From the NCBI RefSeq assembly GCF_007786445.1, contig NZ_VNJI01000012.1:99129-163128 (forward strand): a stretch of DNA of 64,000 bases, given 5' to 3'. The notes under the pieces were generated by a model. It had not been told where the DNA came from. It saw only the letters and a list, made by a program, of their open reading frames with translations, and made no database searches. This DNA comes from Paenibacillus cremeus. GTDB lineage: Bacteria; Bacillota; Bacilli; Paenibacillales; NBRC-103111. Made by a program: the position numbers and the translations under genes. Positions 1-7,445 of this stretch are shown here, one piece after another (position 1 is the first letter of the stretch; every line of letters begins with the position of its first letter).

Positions 1-7
1 AAAAAAT

Positions 8-655
8 TTAACCCGCTTGCTCCCGGTCCGTTTGTGCGGCTTGAGCCAGCCAGCTTAGCTGATGGATCTGCTTTTCTGATTGGTAAATTTTATACTCCGC
101 AAATTTCAGAGAATCTGTGTAGCCGTTCACATCCCTTTGCACCTCCAACACGGCAAGCTGCGTATCGCGAACGCCCTTGTGCAGGCTGGACACTTCTTTC
201 TCCAGTGCGGCTACGCTTTGTTCTAAACCAACAACGCTCTGTTCTAAACCAGCCACACGCTGCTCTAAAGCTACTACCGCTTGCTGCAATTCCTTTACAT
301 CATGCTCCAATTTGTCGAATCGCTGCTCCAGCATGTCCACTCGCATTTCGAGCTTGTTCATTCGTTCTCCCAGCCTGTCCATACGTTCTTCCAGCTTGCT
401 CATACGTTCTTCCAGCTTGTTCATACGTTCTTCCAGCTTTTCCATACGTTCCTTTAGCCTGTCCATCCGAGCTTCCAGCTTGACCATACGTTCCTCTAGC
501 CTGTCCATCCGAGCTTCCAGCTTGACCATACGTTCCTCTAGCCTGTCCATCCGATGCTCTAATCCGGCAAAGCGCTGATCCACCTCAATCCGAAACTCCG
601 ACAAATCATGGCTCAGCCCATGAAGCAGTGACAGTACCTGTTCCTCAAACGACAT
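8..655 (-). CDS. Heptad-repeat coiled-coil protein, function unknown
   Basis: A protein of about 215 residues that is almost entirely coiled coil. From about residue 20 to 110 it is built of near-identical 7-residue units of the type RMDRLEE/RMVKLEA, with Leu/Met at core positions and Arg/Glu outside. More varied heptads (LEQSVVGLEQ) follow to about residue 150, then a non-repetitive tail. No signal peptide or catalytic motif is visible. The ATG at 655 (MSFEEQ) is chosen because a GGGGG tract lies 9 bases upstream; the open frame continues upstream but would cross a terminator hairpin. A structural, tethering or scaffold role is possible but not shown. The family is not recognised. Confidence 0.7.
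   Translation of the reverse strand: MSFEEQVLSLLHGLSHDLSEFRIEVDQRFAGLEHRMDRLEERMVKLEARMDRLEERMVKLEARMDRLKERMEKLEERMNKLEERMSKLEERMDRLGERMNKLEMRVDMLEQRFDKLEHDVKELQQAVVALEQRVAGLEQSVVGLEQSVAALEKEVSSLHKGVRDTQLAVLEVQRDVNGYTDSLKFAEYKIYQSEKQIHQLSWLAQAAQTDREQAG
471..554. repeat. Two perfect tandem 42-bp copies inside the coiled-coil gene
   Basis: Bases 471-512 and 513-554 are identical 42-bp units, each encoding two heptads. Shorter, degenerate 21-bp units continue on the low-coordinate side to about 350. The arrangement favours slippage and copy-number change. Confidence 0.85.
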
Positions 656-710
656 CCCGATCATCCCCCAACAATGCAGTATGGCCTGAACGCCAGTGAG
701 GAAAAAGAAA

Positions 711-750
711 GGAAAAACCCCCTCACAACGAATGCTGTAAGGAGGTTCTT
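711..750 (-). terminator. Rho-independent terminator of the ABC exporter operon
   Basis: On the minus strand an AACCTCCTTACA arm pairs with TTGTGAGGGGGTT, followed by TTTTTCC. It sits just past the stop codon of the ABC permease and ahead of the coiled-coil gene. Confidence 0.75.
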
Positions 751-802
751 CCTCCAAGCTGCAAAGATATCACGTTCAATTGGCTTGTTTTTCCATTATA
801 AG

Positions 803-1900
803 CTACTCCCACTTAAACGTAAAGGTTGCAATGACAAAAGCTACCAGAAGCCACCCGCCGAGCAGCGCCGCTTGTGACCATACCTCCGTGATCCCCGCTC
901 CGACATTCATAATTTGCCGCAGCCCTGTGGACAAGTGCGAAATCGGCAGCAGCTTCACGATCGGCTGTAGAAACTCCGGCATATTTTTAATCGGGAAAAA
1001 TACGCCTCCAAGAAACATCATCGGAAACGAAATGAACCCCGCGATCGGTCCGGCGCTTTCCGGTGTTTTAGCCAGCCCTGCGATAATAAAGCCAATCGAC
1101 ATAAATGCCAGCGTGCCCAGCACGATAAAGCCGAGCAAGAGCGCCCACGAGCCATTCACATGCGTCCCGAAAAAGAGCGATCCCACAAGCAGCACAATGA
1201 CCGCCTGCGCACCATTCAGCAGAAGCCTCGCCGTAATCTGGGCGGCAATGAAGGTCGACGAGCTGAGCGTGGTGCTCTGCATTCGCCGCAGCACTCCCCG
1301 CTCCCGCCAGGACGCGATCTGTGCTGCTACACCGTTCAAATTGTTCGACATAATCATCATCGCAACGATGCCAGGGACGAGAAAATCGATATAGCCAAGC
1401 TTCAGAGCCTGAACCCCTTCCGGCTGTATCGTCACCTTCGGCGTGTAGCCGGACAGCTGCTTATCGATCCCATCCACAATCGGGGCGATCAGCTGCAGTC
1501 CGACCTGCGAAGCCGCCGCATTCGTCTCATCGTAATACACCTTAAGCTGCGCGGGGGCTCCCTGCTGCTTCTGATCCACCCGCTCGGAATAGCCCTTGGG
1601 AATCAACAGCACCATCTGGTAATCGCCCTGCTTCAGCGTGGTGACTGCCGGATCCAGTTCTGCCGCTTCGCTTAATTTCAACACGGGGTTGGCTTTCAGG
1701 GCCTGCACCAGCCTCTGTGATGCTGCGGTTTGATCCTGATCAATAATCGCTCCGGTAACTGAGACCGGATTACCTTTACCCAGAAACGAGCCCAGCATCA
1801 CCATGAAGAAGATCGGAAAAAACAGCGTCCAGAACAGCACCTGACGGTTACGGGCGAACAGCCTCAGTTGGCTGAGCGTCAATTGGATGTAGGCTTTCAT
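803..1900 (-). CDS. ABC-2 type transporter permease
   Basis: Membrane half of a two-gene ABC exporter (365 residues). One N-terminal membrane segment (about residues 18-38, WTLFFPIFFMVMLGSFLG) is followed by an extracytoplasmic domain of about 130 residues, then five hydrophobic segments from about 175 to the C-terminus, the usual layout of the DrrB/NatB-like ABC-2 family. The motif around residues 195-215 (SWRERGVLRRMQSTTLSS) matches the conserved cytoplasmic loop of that family. The start codon overlaps the stop of the upstream ATPase gene by four bases (ATGA), which indicates translational coupling. The substrate cannot be read from sequence; members move drugs, lipids or sodium. Confidence 0.85.
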   Translation of the reverse strand: MKAYIQLTLSQLRLFARNRQVLFWTLFFPIFFMVMLGSFLGKGNPVSVTGAIIDQDQTAASQRLVQALKANPVLKLSEAAELDPAVTTLKQGDYQMVLLIPKGYSERVDQKQQGAPAQLKVYYDETNAAASQVGLQLIAPIVDGIDKQLSGYTPKVTIQPEGVQALKLGYIDFLVPGIVAMMIMSNNLNGVAAQIASWRERGVLRRMQSTTLSSSTFIAAQITARLLLNGAQAVIVLLVGSLFFGTHVNGSWALLLGFIVLGTLAFMSIGFIIAGLAKTPESAGPIAGFISFPMMFLGGVFFPIKNMPEFLQPIVKLLPISHLSTGLRQIMNVGAGITEVWSQAALLGGWLLVAFVIATFTFKWE

Positions 1901-2853
1901 TCCTCTCTCAAGCTCCTTCCGGTCATGTGGATGAAAACATCCTCCAGTGTCGCCGTACGCGTCTGCAGATCCAGCACTTTCCAGGCCTTTGCATCAGATA
2001 TCGTAATTAAATCGATCAGCGAGCTCTGCAAATGATCCGTGTAGAGCACGTAGATGTCCTTACGCCGATCTACCTGCTTTACTTCTCGCAGCTCCTGCAG
2101 CGCGGTCATCACAAGCTGCTCTTGCGCTTCCGTATGCTCCTCCGAGCCCTCCAAGCGAAACTCAATCGCGCTGTCGGATTGAAGACTTTGCACCAGATTG
2201 CGCGGCGTATCCAAAGCGATGACCCTGCCGCTGTCCATCAGACAGATGCGATCGCATAGTACATGTGCCTCTTCCATGTAATGGGTGCTGAGCACGATCG
2301 TCTTCCCGCGCTCCTTGAGCCGCAATACAATATCCCAGAGCGTCCGGCGCGCCTGCGGGTCCAATCCGGTCGTAGGCTCATCCAGAAACACCACCTGCGG
2401 ATCGTTGACCAGCGCCAGCGCGATGGCCAGCCGCTGCTTCTGACCGCCGGATAAATTTTTGACGCGATCGTTTCGCTTTTCCTGCAAAATCATATCCTCC
2501 AGCAGCGGCTCAATCGGAACCGACTCCGGATAAAAGCTGGCGTACAGCTTGACGATCTCATGCACCTTGAGCAGATCAAAGAGCGAGGTAGACTGCAGCT
2601 GGACTCCGATCACCTGCTTCACTTTTTTGAGCTCGGTGCGCGTATCATAGCCGGCCACAAGCGCATGGCCTCCATCTGGGCGGCGCAAGCCTTCAATCAT
2701 CTCTATCGTGGTCGTCTTACCGGCGCCGTTAGGCCCGAGCAGTCCGAACACTTCCCCTTTGAGCACGTTGAAGCTAACGCCCTTGACCGCTGTAAAATCT
2801 CCGTAATTCTTGACCAGCGCTTCCGCCCTGATCATCGTTTCCGCATCCGCCAA
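1897..2853 (-). CDS. ABC transporter ATP-binding protein, DrrA/NatA-like
   Basis: ATPase partner of the downstream permease. It has Walker A GLLGPNGAGKTTT, signature LSGGQKQRLAIA, Walker B VVFLDEPTTGLDP and a switch histidine in STHYMEEAH, plus a C-terminal extension of roughly 90 residues typical of drug-exporter ATPases (DUF4162-like). The proposed start is TTG at 2853, which has an AAAGGAG site ten bases upstream; an in-frame ATG at 2835 (MIRAEALVKNYG) fits the family alignment just as well but has a poorer ribosome binding site. The frame stays open further upstream without support. Exporter specificity is unknown. Confidence 0.85.
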   Translation of the reverse strand: MADAETMIRAEALVKNYGDFTAVKGVSFNVLKGEVFGLLGPNGAGKTTTIEMIEGLRRPDGGHALVAGYDTRTELKKVKQVIGVQLQSTSLFDLLKVHEIVKLYASFYPESVPIEPLLEDMILQEKRNDRVKNLSGGQKQRLAIALALVNDPQVVFLDEPTTGLDPQARRTLWDIVLRLKERGKTIVLSTHYMEEAHVLCDRICLMDSGRVIALDTPRNLVQSLQSDSAIEFRLEGSEEHTEAQEQLVMTALQELREVKQVDRRKDIYVLYTDHLQSSLIDLITISDAKAWKVLDLQTRTATLEDVFIHMTGRSLREE

Positions 2854-2982
2854 CGTCTCCCAGCTCCTTTTTCTCAATATATTCCAGTATAGCATTCGAA
2901 CCTCGCAAACAAAAAGAAGCAGGTCCACGACGCTGCTCCTTCAATTGCTTGGCTATAGGCTGATAGGCTTGAAGTTTGGAAA

Positions 2983-3023
2983 CAAAAAAGCTTTCCACCG
3001 CCAACTCGCGCAGGGAAAAGCCT
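2983..3023 (-). terminator. Terminator after the Gly/Tyr-rich small protein gene
   Basis: Minus strand: a GCTTTTCC arm pairs with GGAAAGC, followed by TTTTTTG. It separates the Gly/Tyr-rich gene from the ABC exporter operon. Confidence 0.6.
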
Positions 3024-3047
3024 CATGATTATCTTATCTTTCGTTAC

Positions 3048-3350
3048 TTAGAATAAGAATGGTCCGCCAAACCCACCATAGCCATACCCACCGTAAGGAT
3101 ATCCACCATAGCCGTAGCCATAGCCGCCGCCCCAACCAAATGGAGCAGTTCCTACTGCAAGCAGATCAAACAAAACAAGCGGCAAAATCGCTGATGTTTT
3201 TACCTGTTTGCCCTTCCGGGGAGCGATGAACACCTGATTGCCGCTGACACGAACCAATTTGCCCTCTACTACGGTGCCGTCCTTTTTCAGGGCGTAAATC
3301 TGTTTGCCGATCAGCTTTTGGACATCTTGCTTAAGAACTTGTTTTTTCAT
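3048..3350 (-). CDS. Small basic protein with a Gly/Tyr-rich tail, unknown function
   Basis: A 100-residue protein in three parts. Residues 1-60 are basic and read like a small beta-barrel of the LSM/SH3 kind (GKQIYALKKDGTVVEGKLV, then VSGNQVFIAPRKGKQVK). Residues 60-70 are hydrophobic (ILPLVLFDLLAVG). Residues 72-100 are almost only Gly, Tyr, Pro and Phe (GGGYGYGYGGYPYGG). An ideal GGAGG lies seven bases before the ATG. Similar Gly/Tyr tails occur in small Bacillales proteins annotated as hypothetical or spore-surface proteins. Surface adhesion or a spore-coat role would be a guess. Confidence 0.75.
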   Translation of the reverse strand: MKKQVLKQDVQKLIGKQIYALKKDGTVVEGKLVRVSGNQVFIAPRKGKQVKTSAILPLVLFDLLAVGTAPFGWGGGYGYGYGGYPYGGYGYGGFGGPFLF

Positions 3351-3369
3351 CCGTGCACCTCCGAAAATT

Positions 3370-3413
3370 TAGCGTTAGGCCGGCAGGTCTAAACTGGGTT
3401 GGCATTAACGCTA
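3370..3413. other. Inverted repeat upstream of the Gly/Tyr-rich gene
   Basis: TAGCGTTA at 3370-3377 and TAACGCTA at 3406-3413 are perfect 8-bp inverted arms with a 28-bp spacer. They lie just upstream of the start of the Gly/Tyr-rich gene, so the element could be an operator or a structured leader. Confidence 0.45.
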
Positions 3414-3510
3414 TATTGTACGGTAGGCACGGCGGATGTGTCTGGATAGTTGTCCGTGCTCCAAGAAAGATGTGCTGGTATCTCGCCTTCCTGGGGGCAG
3501 ATCCGACGAA

Positions 3511-3738
3511 TTATGCCTTGCGGAGTCTTCCCAGCTCGGTGGTGATCGCTTCGATCTCACTGATGCTGAAGCTATTCTTGCCTGCCACCATATCATAGAT
3601 GTCGCGGAGATCCTCATACTGCTCATCGTTCAGCCTGGATGCCTTCAACGCAGCTCCGGTCGCCATACGAAGCTTCTTCTTAATCTCCTCAATCATATAC
3701 TCGGTGTTTTCGAGCGTATTAACCGTCAAATTCGACAC
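3511..3738 (-). CDS. UPF0435/DUF1128 family protein (YfkI-like)
   Basis: A short soluble, helical protein whose core EYMIEEIKKKLRM, then EQYEDLRDIYDMV and SISEIEAITTELGRLR, matches the DUF1128 (UPF0435) family found across Bacillales, including B. subtilis YfkI. Biochemical function is unknown. The GTG at 3738 (MSNLTVNTLE) is chosen because an AAAGGA site lies upstream; a GTG at 3762 would lengthen the product by eight residues. The nearly 200 bp upstream, to the TetR gene, hold no gene I can support. Confidence 0.8.
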   Translation of the reverse strand: MSNLTVNTLENTEYMIEEIKKKLRMATGAALKASRLNDEQYEDLRDIYDMVAGKNSFSISEIEAITTELGRLRKA

Positions 3739-3959
3739 GCCTATCGCCGTCCTTTCGTTCACAATGATTGCTTGCAGCTATTGTACCACGTTTGGCAACC
3801 TCATGGAACGTGGCTTCACCCCCGCGCACCATGCTGCCTGCCGCTGAGGAGGCCTCACATGATACATACGCTTCATTGTCATGCAAAAGAACGGTTGACA
3901 CAAAATCCACTCTAACACGATCCTCCTGTAATGGGGATGTGCGGATAAGCGTCAAAGCT

Positions 3960-4601
3960 TCAAAGCACTGAAGTGCGCGGATGCAAAGAATCTTTGGAAT
4001 TTGAATCCGAGGAGAAGTGATCCAGCCCCTCGCATAAGTAGTTGACGTGCTGCTCCGCCAGTTTCTTGACATCATCATAGGATTGACTGTAATGAATGTT
4101 ATACGAGATGAATCCGTGCAAGGACATAAACAAGCTCCAAGGCAAGCTGTACATCTTCTTCTCACTGCCCGGCTGCCGGGATACAACCGCGCGCACCACC
4201 GTGGCGAACAAATCGAGGCACTGCGCCTGCTCCGTTCGGGAATACTGCTGCAGCTCCTGATCCTTGATCATAAACATGATTTCATAGTGATTAGGGTGCT
4301 CCAAGCCGAATTTGATGAACTCCAGCATCAGTCTGTGAAGCTGTCCCAGATCGCCGAGCCGGGTCCGACTAAGCATATCCCGCAGCCGCTCCAGCAGAAG
4401 GTTGAAGTCTTCCGTCACCAGCGCGTAGAAGAGCTCCGCTTTTTCCCGGAAATGATAATATAATGCCCCGTGACTGTACCCCATCGATTTGGCAATACTT
4501 CTCATCGTTAATGCATGATACCCATGTTCGGCGAAGAGTTGTCTTGCTTCATCCAGAATTCTTTCGCGGCTTAGTTCCTGTGCAACTGCTTTTCTGGCCA
4601 A
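3960..4601 (-). CDS. TetR family transcriptional regulator
   Basis: 213 residues. The N-terminal helix-turn-helix is clear: RILDEARQLFAEHGYHALTM, then IAKSMGYSHGALYYHF, the recognition-helix signature of TetR proteins. The remaining 150 residues form the helical ligand-binding and dimer domain, which has no family-specific motif I can name. The start is TTG at 4601 with GGGGAG nine bases upstream. No efflux gene sits immediately beside it on the opposite strand; the ABC exporter 1-3 kb downstream is a possible target, but that is inference. Confidence 0.85.
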   Translation of the reverse strand: MARKAVAQELSRERILDEARQLFAEHGYHALTMRSIAKSMGYSHGALYYHFREKAELFYALVTEDFNLLLERLRDMLSRTRLGDLGQLHRLMLEFIKFGLEHPNHYEIMFMIKDQELQQYSRTEQAQCLDLFATVVRAVVSRQPGSEKKMYSLPWSLFMSLHGFISYNIHYSQSYDDVKKLAEQHVNYLCEGLDHFSSDSNSKDSLHPRTSVL

Positions 4602-4645
4602 GTGCTCTCTCTCCCCTTCTATTCCATTTTCCCCACCCTATATAC

Positions 4646-4688
4646 TAAAAGCGTGCCGGGCCCCTAAGCAGGAAGCTCGGCATGCTCC
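4646..4688 (-). terminator. Terminator overlapping the end of the YigZ gene
   Basis: Minus strand: an AGCATGCCGAGC arm pairs imperfectly with GCCCGGCACGCT and is followed by TTTTAG. The hairpin includes the last codons and stop of the YigZ gene and insulates the TetR gene from it. Confidence 0.65.
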
Positions 4689-5305
4689 ACGTATCGATCT
4701 TCACCCGACAGGATGACGCCTTGACCCTGGGTCAAATCGGTCATCCATGCGATGAACCGATCGGCTTCCGTCACCACCGGCAAACAGCACAGTGTAACCT
4801 TATCGGCAAAAGAGGTATCCCCCATAAGCATGGCGCGTCCACGCAGCTCATTCTCCACCTTGCCTAACCACGTATAATCGATCTCCACCAGCACTTCCCG
4901 ATGAAGCACCTTGTACACCTGCTCAGCTGCAGCCAGTCCGACAACCGCCCCATCGGTGTACGCACGGATCAATCCGCCCGCCCCGAGCATAATGCCCCCG
5001 AAGTACCGTGTCACGACGACGGCGACGTTCTTGAGGCCTTGGTTCTTGATCACTTCCAGGATGGGCTTGCCTGCCGTACCGCTGGGCTCTCCGTCATCGG
5101 AGGCCTTCTGAATCTCATCCCGCTCCCCGATCATATAGGCCGAGCAGTTATGCGTTGCGGACCAATGCTCCTTCTTGATGCCTTCGATAAACTGAATCGC
5201 TTCTTCTTCAGAAACGACCGGCTTGGCAAATCCGATAAAACGGGATTTCTTAATGACAATTTCCGCTGAACCGAACGCTTTCACCGTACGATATTGCGTG
5301 AGCAT
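4664..5305 (-). CDS. YigZ/IMPACT family protein (UPF0029)
   Basis: 213 residues with the signature of the YigZ/IMPACT family: an N-terminal domain with KKSRFIGFAKPV, then HNCSAYMIG, SDDGEPSGTAGKPIL and VVVTRYFGGIMLGAGGLIRAY, followed by a C-terminal DUF1949 ferredoxin-like domain (about residues 135-210). Bacterial members (B. subtilis YvyE, E. coli YigZ) are thought to bind nucleic acid or ribosomes, and the eukaryotic relative IMPACT modulates GCN2 signalling; the bacterial role is not settled. The start has GGAGG upstream. Confidence 0.9.
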   Translation of the reverse strand: MLTQYRTVKAFGSAEIVIKKSRFIGFAKPVVSEEEAIQFIEGIKKEHWSATHNCSAYMIGERDEIQKASDDGEPSGTAGKPILEVIKNQGLKNVAVVVTRYFGGIMLGAGGLIRAYTDGAVVGLAAAEQVYKVLHREVLVEIDYTWLGKVENELRGRAMLMGDTSFADKVTLCCLPVVTEADRFIAWMTDLTQGQGVILSGEDRYVEHAELPA

Positions 5306-5341
5306 CGCTCGCTCTACGCCTCCTTTAACTCATCAGCTTGC

Positions 5342-5378
5342 AAAAAAAGCAGCCACCCCGCAGGATGAACCGCTTTTT
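5342..5378 (-). terminator. Terminator downstream of pgi
   Basis: Minus strand: AGCGGTTCATCC pairs with GGGTGGCTGCT (some G-U pairs) and runs into seven T residues. Confidence 0.7.
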
Positions 5379-5448
5379 CGCTATTCGCCGAATCTGGAAA
5401 CGGATGCAGGAGGCAACACGCCCCTCTCATCCGCACCAACGCCTATGA

Positions 5449-6801
5449 CTAGGACAATCTCGCTTCGAGCTCCGCCTTTTCCTTCTCATATCCCGGCTTG
5501 CCGAGCAGCGCGAACATATTCTTCTTATATGCTTCCACACCCGGTTGATCGAATGGATTGACACCCAGCAGGTATCCGCTAATTCCGCATGCTTTTTCAA
5601 AGAAGTAAACCATATATCCAAAGGTATATGGAGTGGTATCCGGCAGCGTGACGATCAGATTCGGAACCCCTCCGTCGGAGTGCGCCAGCATGGTTCCTTC
5701 GAACGCTTTTTTGTTAACAAAATCCATCGTTTTCCCGCTCAAGAAGTTCAGTCCGTCCAAATCCTGCGGGTCCGTTCCGATCGTGATATGCTCAACTACT
5801 TGCTCCACCTGAATGACCGTTTCGAACAGGTTGCGCGTCCCCTCTTGGATGAACTGTCCCATCGAGTGCAGATCCGTGGAGAAGTCGACCGAGGAAGGAT
5901 AAATACCTTTGTTGTCCTTGCCTTCGCTCTCGCCGAACAGCTGCTTCCACCATTCCGAAACATAGTGCAGCGATGGCTCGTAGTTCACCAGGATTTCCGT
6001 AGTCTTGCCCTTGCGGTACAGCGCGTTACGCACCGCTGCGTATTGGTAAGCCTCGTTCTCCTTCAGATTCGGATTCGAGTACACCTCACGCGCATCCGCC
6101 GCGCCGCGCATCATCGCTTCGATGTCGATGCCTGCGGTAGCGATTGGCAAGAGGCCTACCGCTGTGAGGACCGAGTAGCGTCCACCTACATCGTCTGGAA
6201 TGACGAAGGTTTCGTAGCCTTCTTCGGTTGCCAGCTTCTTCAAAGCGCCTTTAGCCTGGTCCGTCGTTGCATAAATGCGCTTGCGCGCCGCTTCCTTGCC
6301 ATATTTCTTCTCCAGCAGCTCGCGGAAAATCCGGAAGGCGATCGCCGGCTCCGTCGTCGTTCCGGACTTGGAAATGACGTTGACCGAGATGTCCTTGCCT
6401 TCGAGCAATTGGAGCAAATGAGTTACGTAAGTGGAGCTGATATTTTGCCCGACAAAATAAATTTCCGGCGTCTTGCGCTTGCCCTTCGGAAGCAGGTTGT
6501 AGAAGCTGTGCGACAGCATCTCGATCGCCGCTCTAGCTCCCAGGTACGAGCCGCCGATTCCGATCACAACGAGCGCGTCGGAGTCCGATTGAATCTGCTG
6601 CGCCGCCTTCTGGATGCGTGCAAATTCCTCTTTATCATAGTTGACCGGCAGATCGATCCAGCCCACAAAGTCGCTGCCTGCACCGGTTTGGTTATGCAGT
6701 TGCTCATGCGCCGCACCCACGGCTCCAGCTAAGTAATCCACCTCGTGCTGCTGAAGGAAGCCCAGTGCTTTACTGTAATCAAAACGAAGCTTTGCGCTCA
6801 T
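5449..6801 (-). CDS. pgi: Glucose-6-phosphate isomerase
   Basis: Interconverts glucose 6-phosphate and fructose 6-phosphate in the cytoplasm. 450 residues, the short form usual in Bacillales. The phosphate-binding SIS-fold motifs are intact: [16 protein letters not shown] (about 75-90) and [16 protein letters not shown] (about 140-155). The catalytic region [15 protein letters not shown] and the C-terminal family signature with [16 protein letters not shown] are also present. AGGAGG lies ten bases before the ATG. With ppnP and tkt next to it on the same strand but separated by terminator-like hairpins, it forms a loose carbon-metabolism block rather than a tight operon. Confidence 0.97.
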   Translation of the reverse strand: MSAKLRFDYSKALGFLQQHEVDYLAGAVGAAHEQLHNQTGAGSDFVGWIDLPVNYDKEEFARIQKAAQQIQSDSDALVVIGIGGSYLGARAAIEMLSHSFYNLLPKGKRKTPEIYFVGQNISSTYVTHLLQLLEGKDISVNVISKSGTTTEPAIAFRIFRELLEKKYGKEAARKRIYATTDQAKGALKKLATEEGYETFVIPDDVGGRYSVLTAVGLLPIATAGIDIEAMMRGAADAREVYSNPNLKENEAYQYAAVRNALYRKGKTTEILVNYEPSLHYVSEWWKQLFGESEGKDNKGIYPSSVDFSTDLHSMGQFIQEGTRNLFETVIQVEQVVEHITIGTDPQDLDGLNFLSGKTMDFVNKKAFEGTMLAHSDGGVPNLIVTLPDTTPYTFGYMVYFFEKACGISGYLLGVNPFDQPGVEAYKKNMFALLGKPGYEKEKAELEARLS

Positions 6802-6940
6802 TCAATATGATCCTCCTGTCCTATCCTCTAGTCTGTAAAATACCATTTGTATAAGAATACTTCACTGCCTACTGGAAAGCAATATGAAATTCTCCGTCTC
6901 GCCTGAAATTTCAACACCGGAAATAGGGCTTTAGATAAGC

Positions 6941-6994
6941 GAAAACCCGCAGGCAAAACCTGAACCTGAGGGATTCAGTAAGCCATGCGGGGTC
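6941..6994 (-). terminator. Terminator downstream of ppnP
   Basis: Minus strand: CCCGCATGGC pairs with GCCTGCGGG across a long loop and is followed by TTTTCGC. Confidence 0.65.
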
Positions 6995-7011
6995 TGATGA
7001 AATGGCCGCGA

Positions 7012-7329
7012 TTACTCGGCGATATAAGAGCAGCAGTAATCGGTGACCGTCTTGATCTCCAGCTTAAACTTGGTGTGTGCCGGGACGGTAAACTCGCCCG
7101 TGCCGTTGATTTCCAGCCACTCGCTTGCGCCTGGAAGCAGCACTTTCAGCTCGCCTGCCAGAATTTCCATAATTTCTTTGGAGTCGGTGCCAAACTCATA
7201 CTCGCCAGGAAGCATAATACCCAGCGTTTTCTTCGTGCCGTCGGCAAACAGAACCGTGCGGCTCGTGACTTTACCGTCGAAATATACATTGGCCTTCTTC
7301 ACAGCCGTTACATTCTCGAATTGGGACAT
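7012..7329 (-). CDS. ppnP: Pyrimidine/purine nucleoside phosphorylase (PpnP family)
   Basis: 105-residue cupin-like protein matching the DUF1255/YaiE family, now named Ppn[12 protein letters not shown], then [20 protein letters not shown], then [13 protein letters not shown] and [13 protein letters not shown]. Characterised members phosphorolyse several nucleosides to a base and (deoxy)ribose 1-phosphate. That product feeds the pentose phosphate pathway, fitting the neighbouring tkt gene. The ATG at 7329 is chosen (AAAGGAG ten bases upstream); an in-frame TTG three codons earlier abuts the ribosome binding site. Confidence 0.85.
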   Translation of the reverse strand: MSQFENVTAVKKANVYFDGKVTSRTVLFADGTKKTLGIMLPGEYEFGTDSKEIMEILAGELKVLLPGASEWLEINGTGEFTVPAHTKFKLEIKTVTDYCCSYIAE

Positions 7330-7377
7330 GGATTGCAATCTCCTTTTCTATGGATGCCAGGAGGAAGCCAAGACGGG

Positions 7378-7414
7378 ACGATTCAGACCGTTAATGATTA
7401 ACGGCCCGAATCGT
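7378..7414 (-). other. Long stem-loop without a T tract between tkt and ppnP
   Basis: ACGATTC and CCGTTAAT on one side pair with ATTAACGG and GAATCGT on the other, with only short internal mismatches and a one-base loop. No poly-T follows in either direction. It could be a weak terminator, an RNA-processing site or a protein-binding palindrome. Confidence 0.55.
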
Positions 7415-7445
7415 ACACCAAGTCAAGCTTCTCCAGTGGCACGTC

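Noticed and set aside
177..578. Ser/Arg-rich plus-strand frame over the heptad repeats
   Set aside because: The repeat unit leaves several frames open; the minus-strand frame gives regular heptads and has a ribosome binding site.
5545..6732. 395-codon plus-strand frame opposite pgi
   Set aside because: Shadow of pgi; no ribosome binding site or domain.
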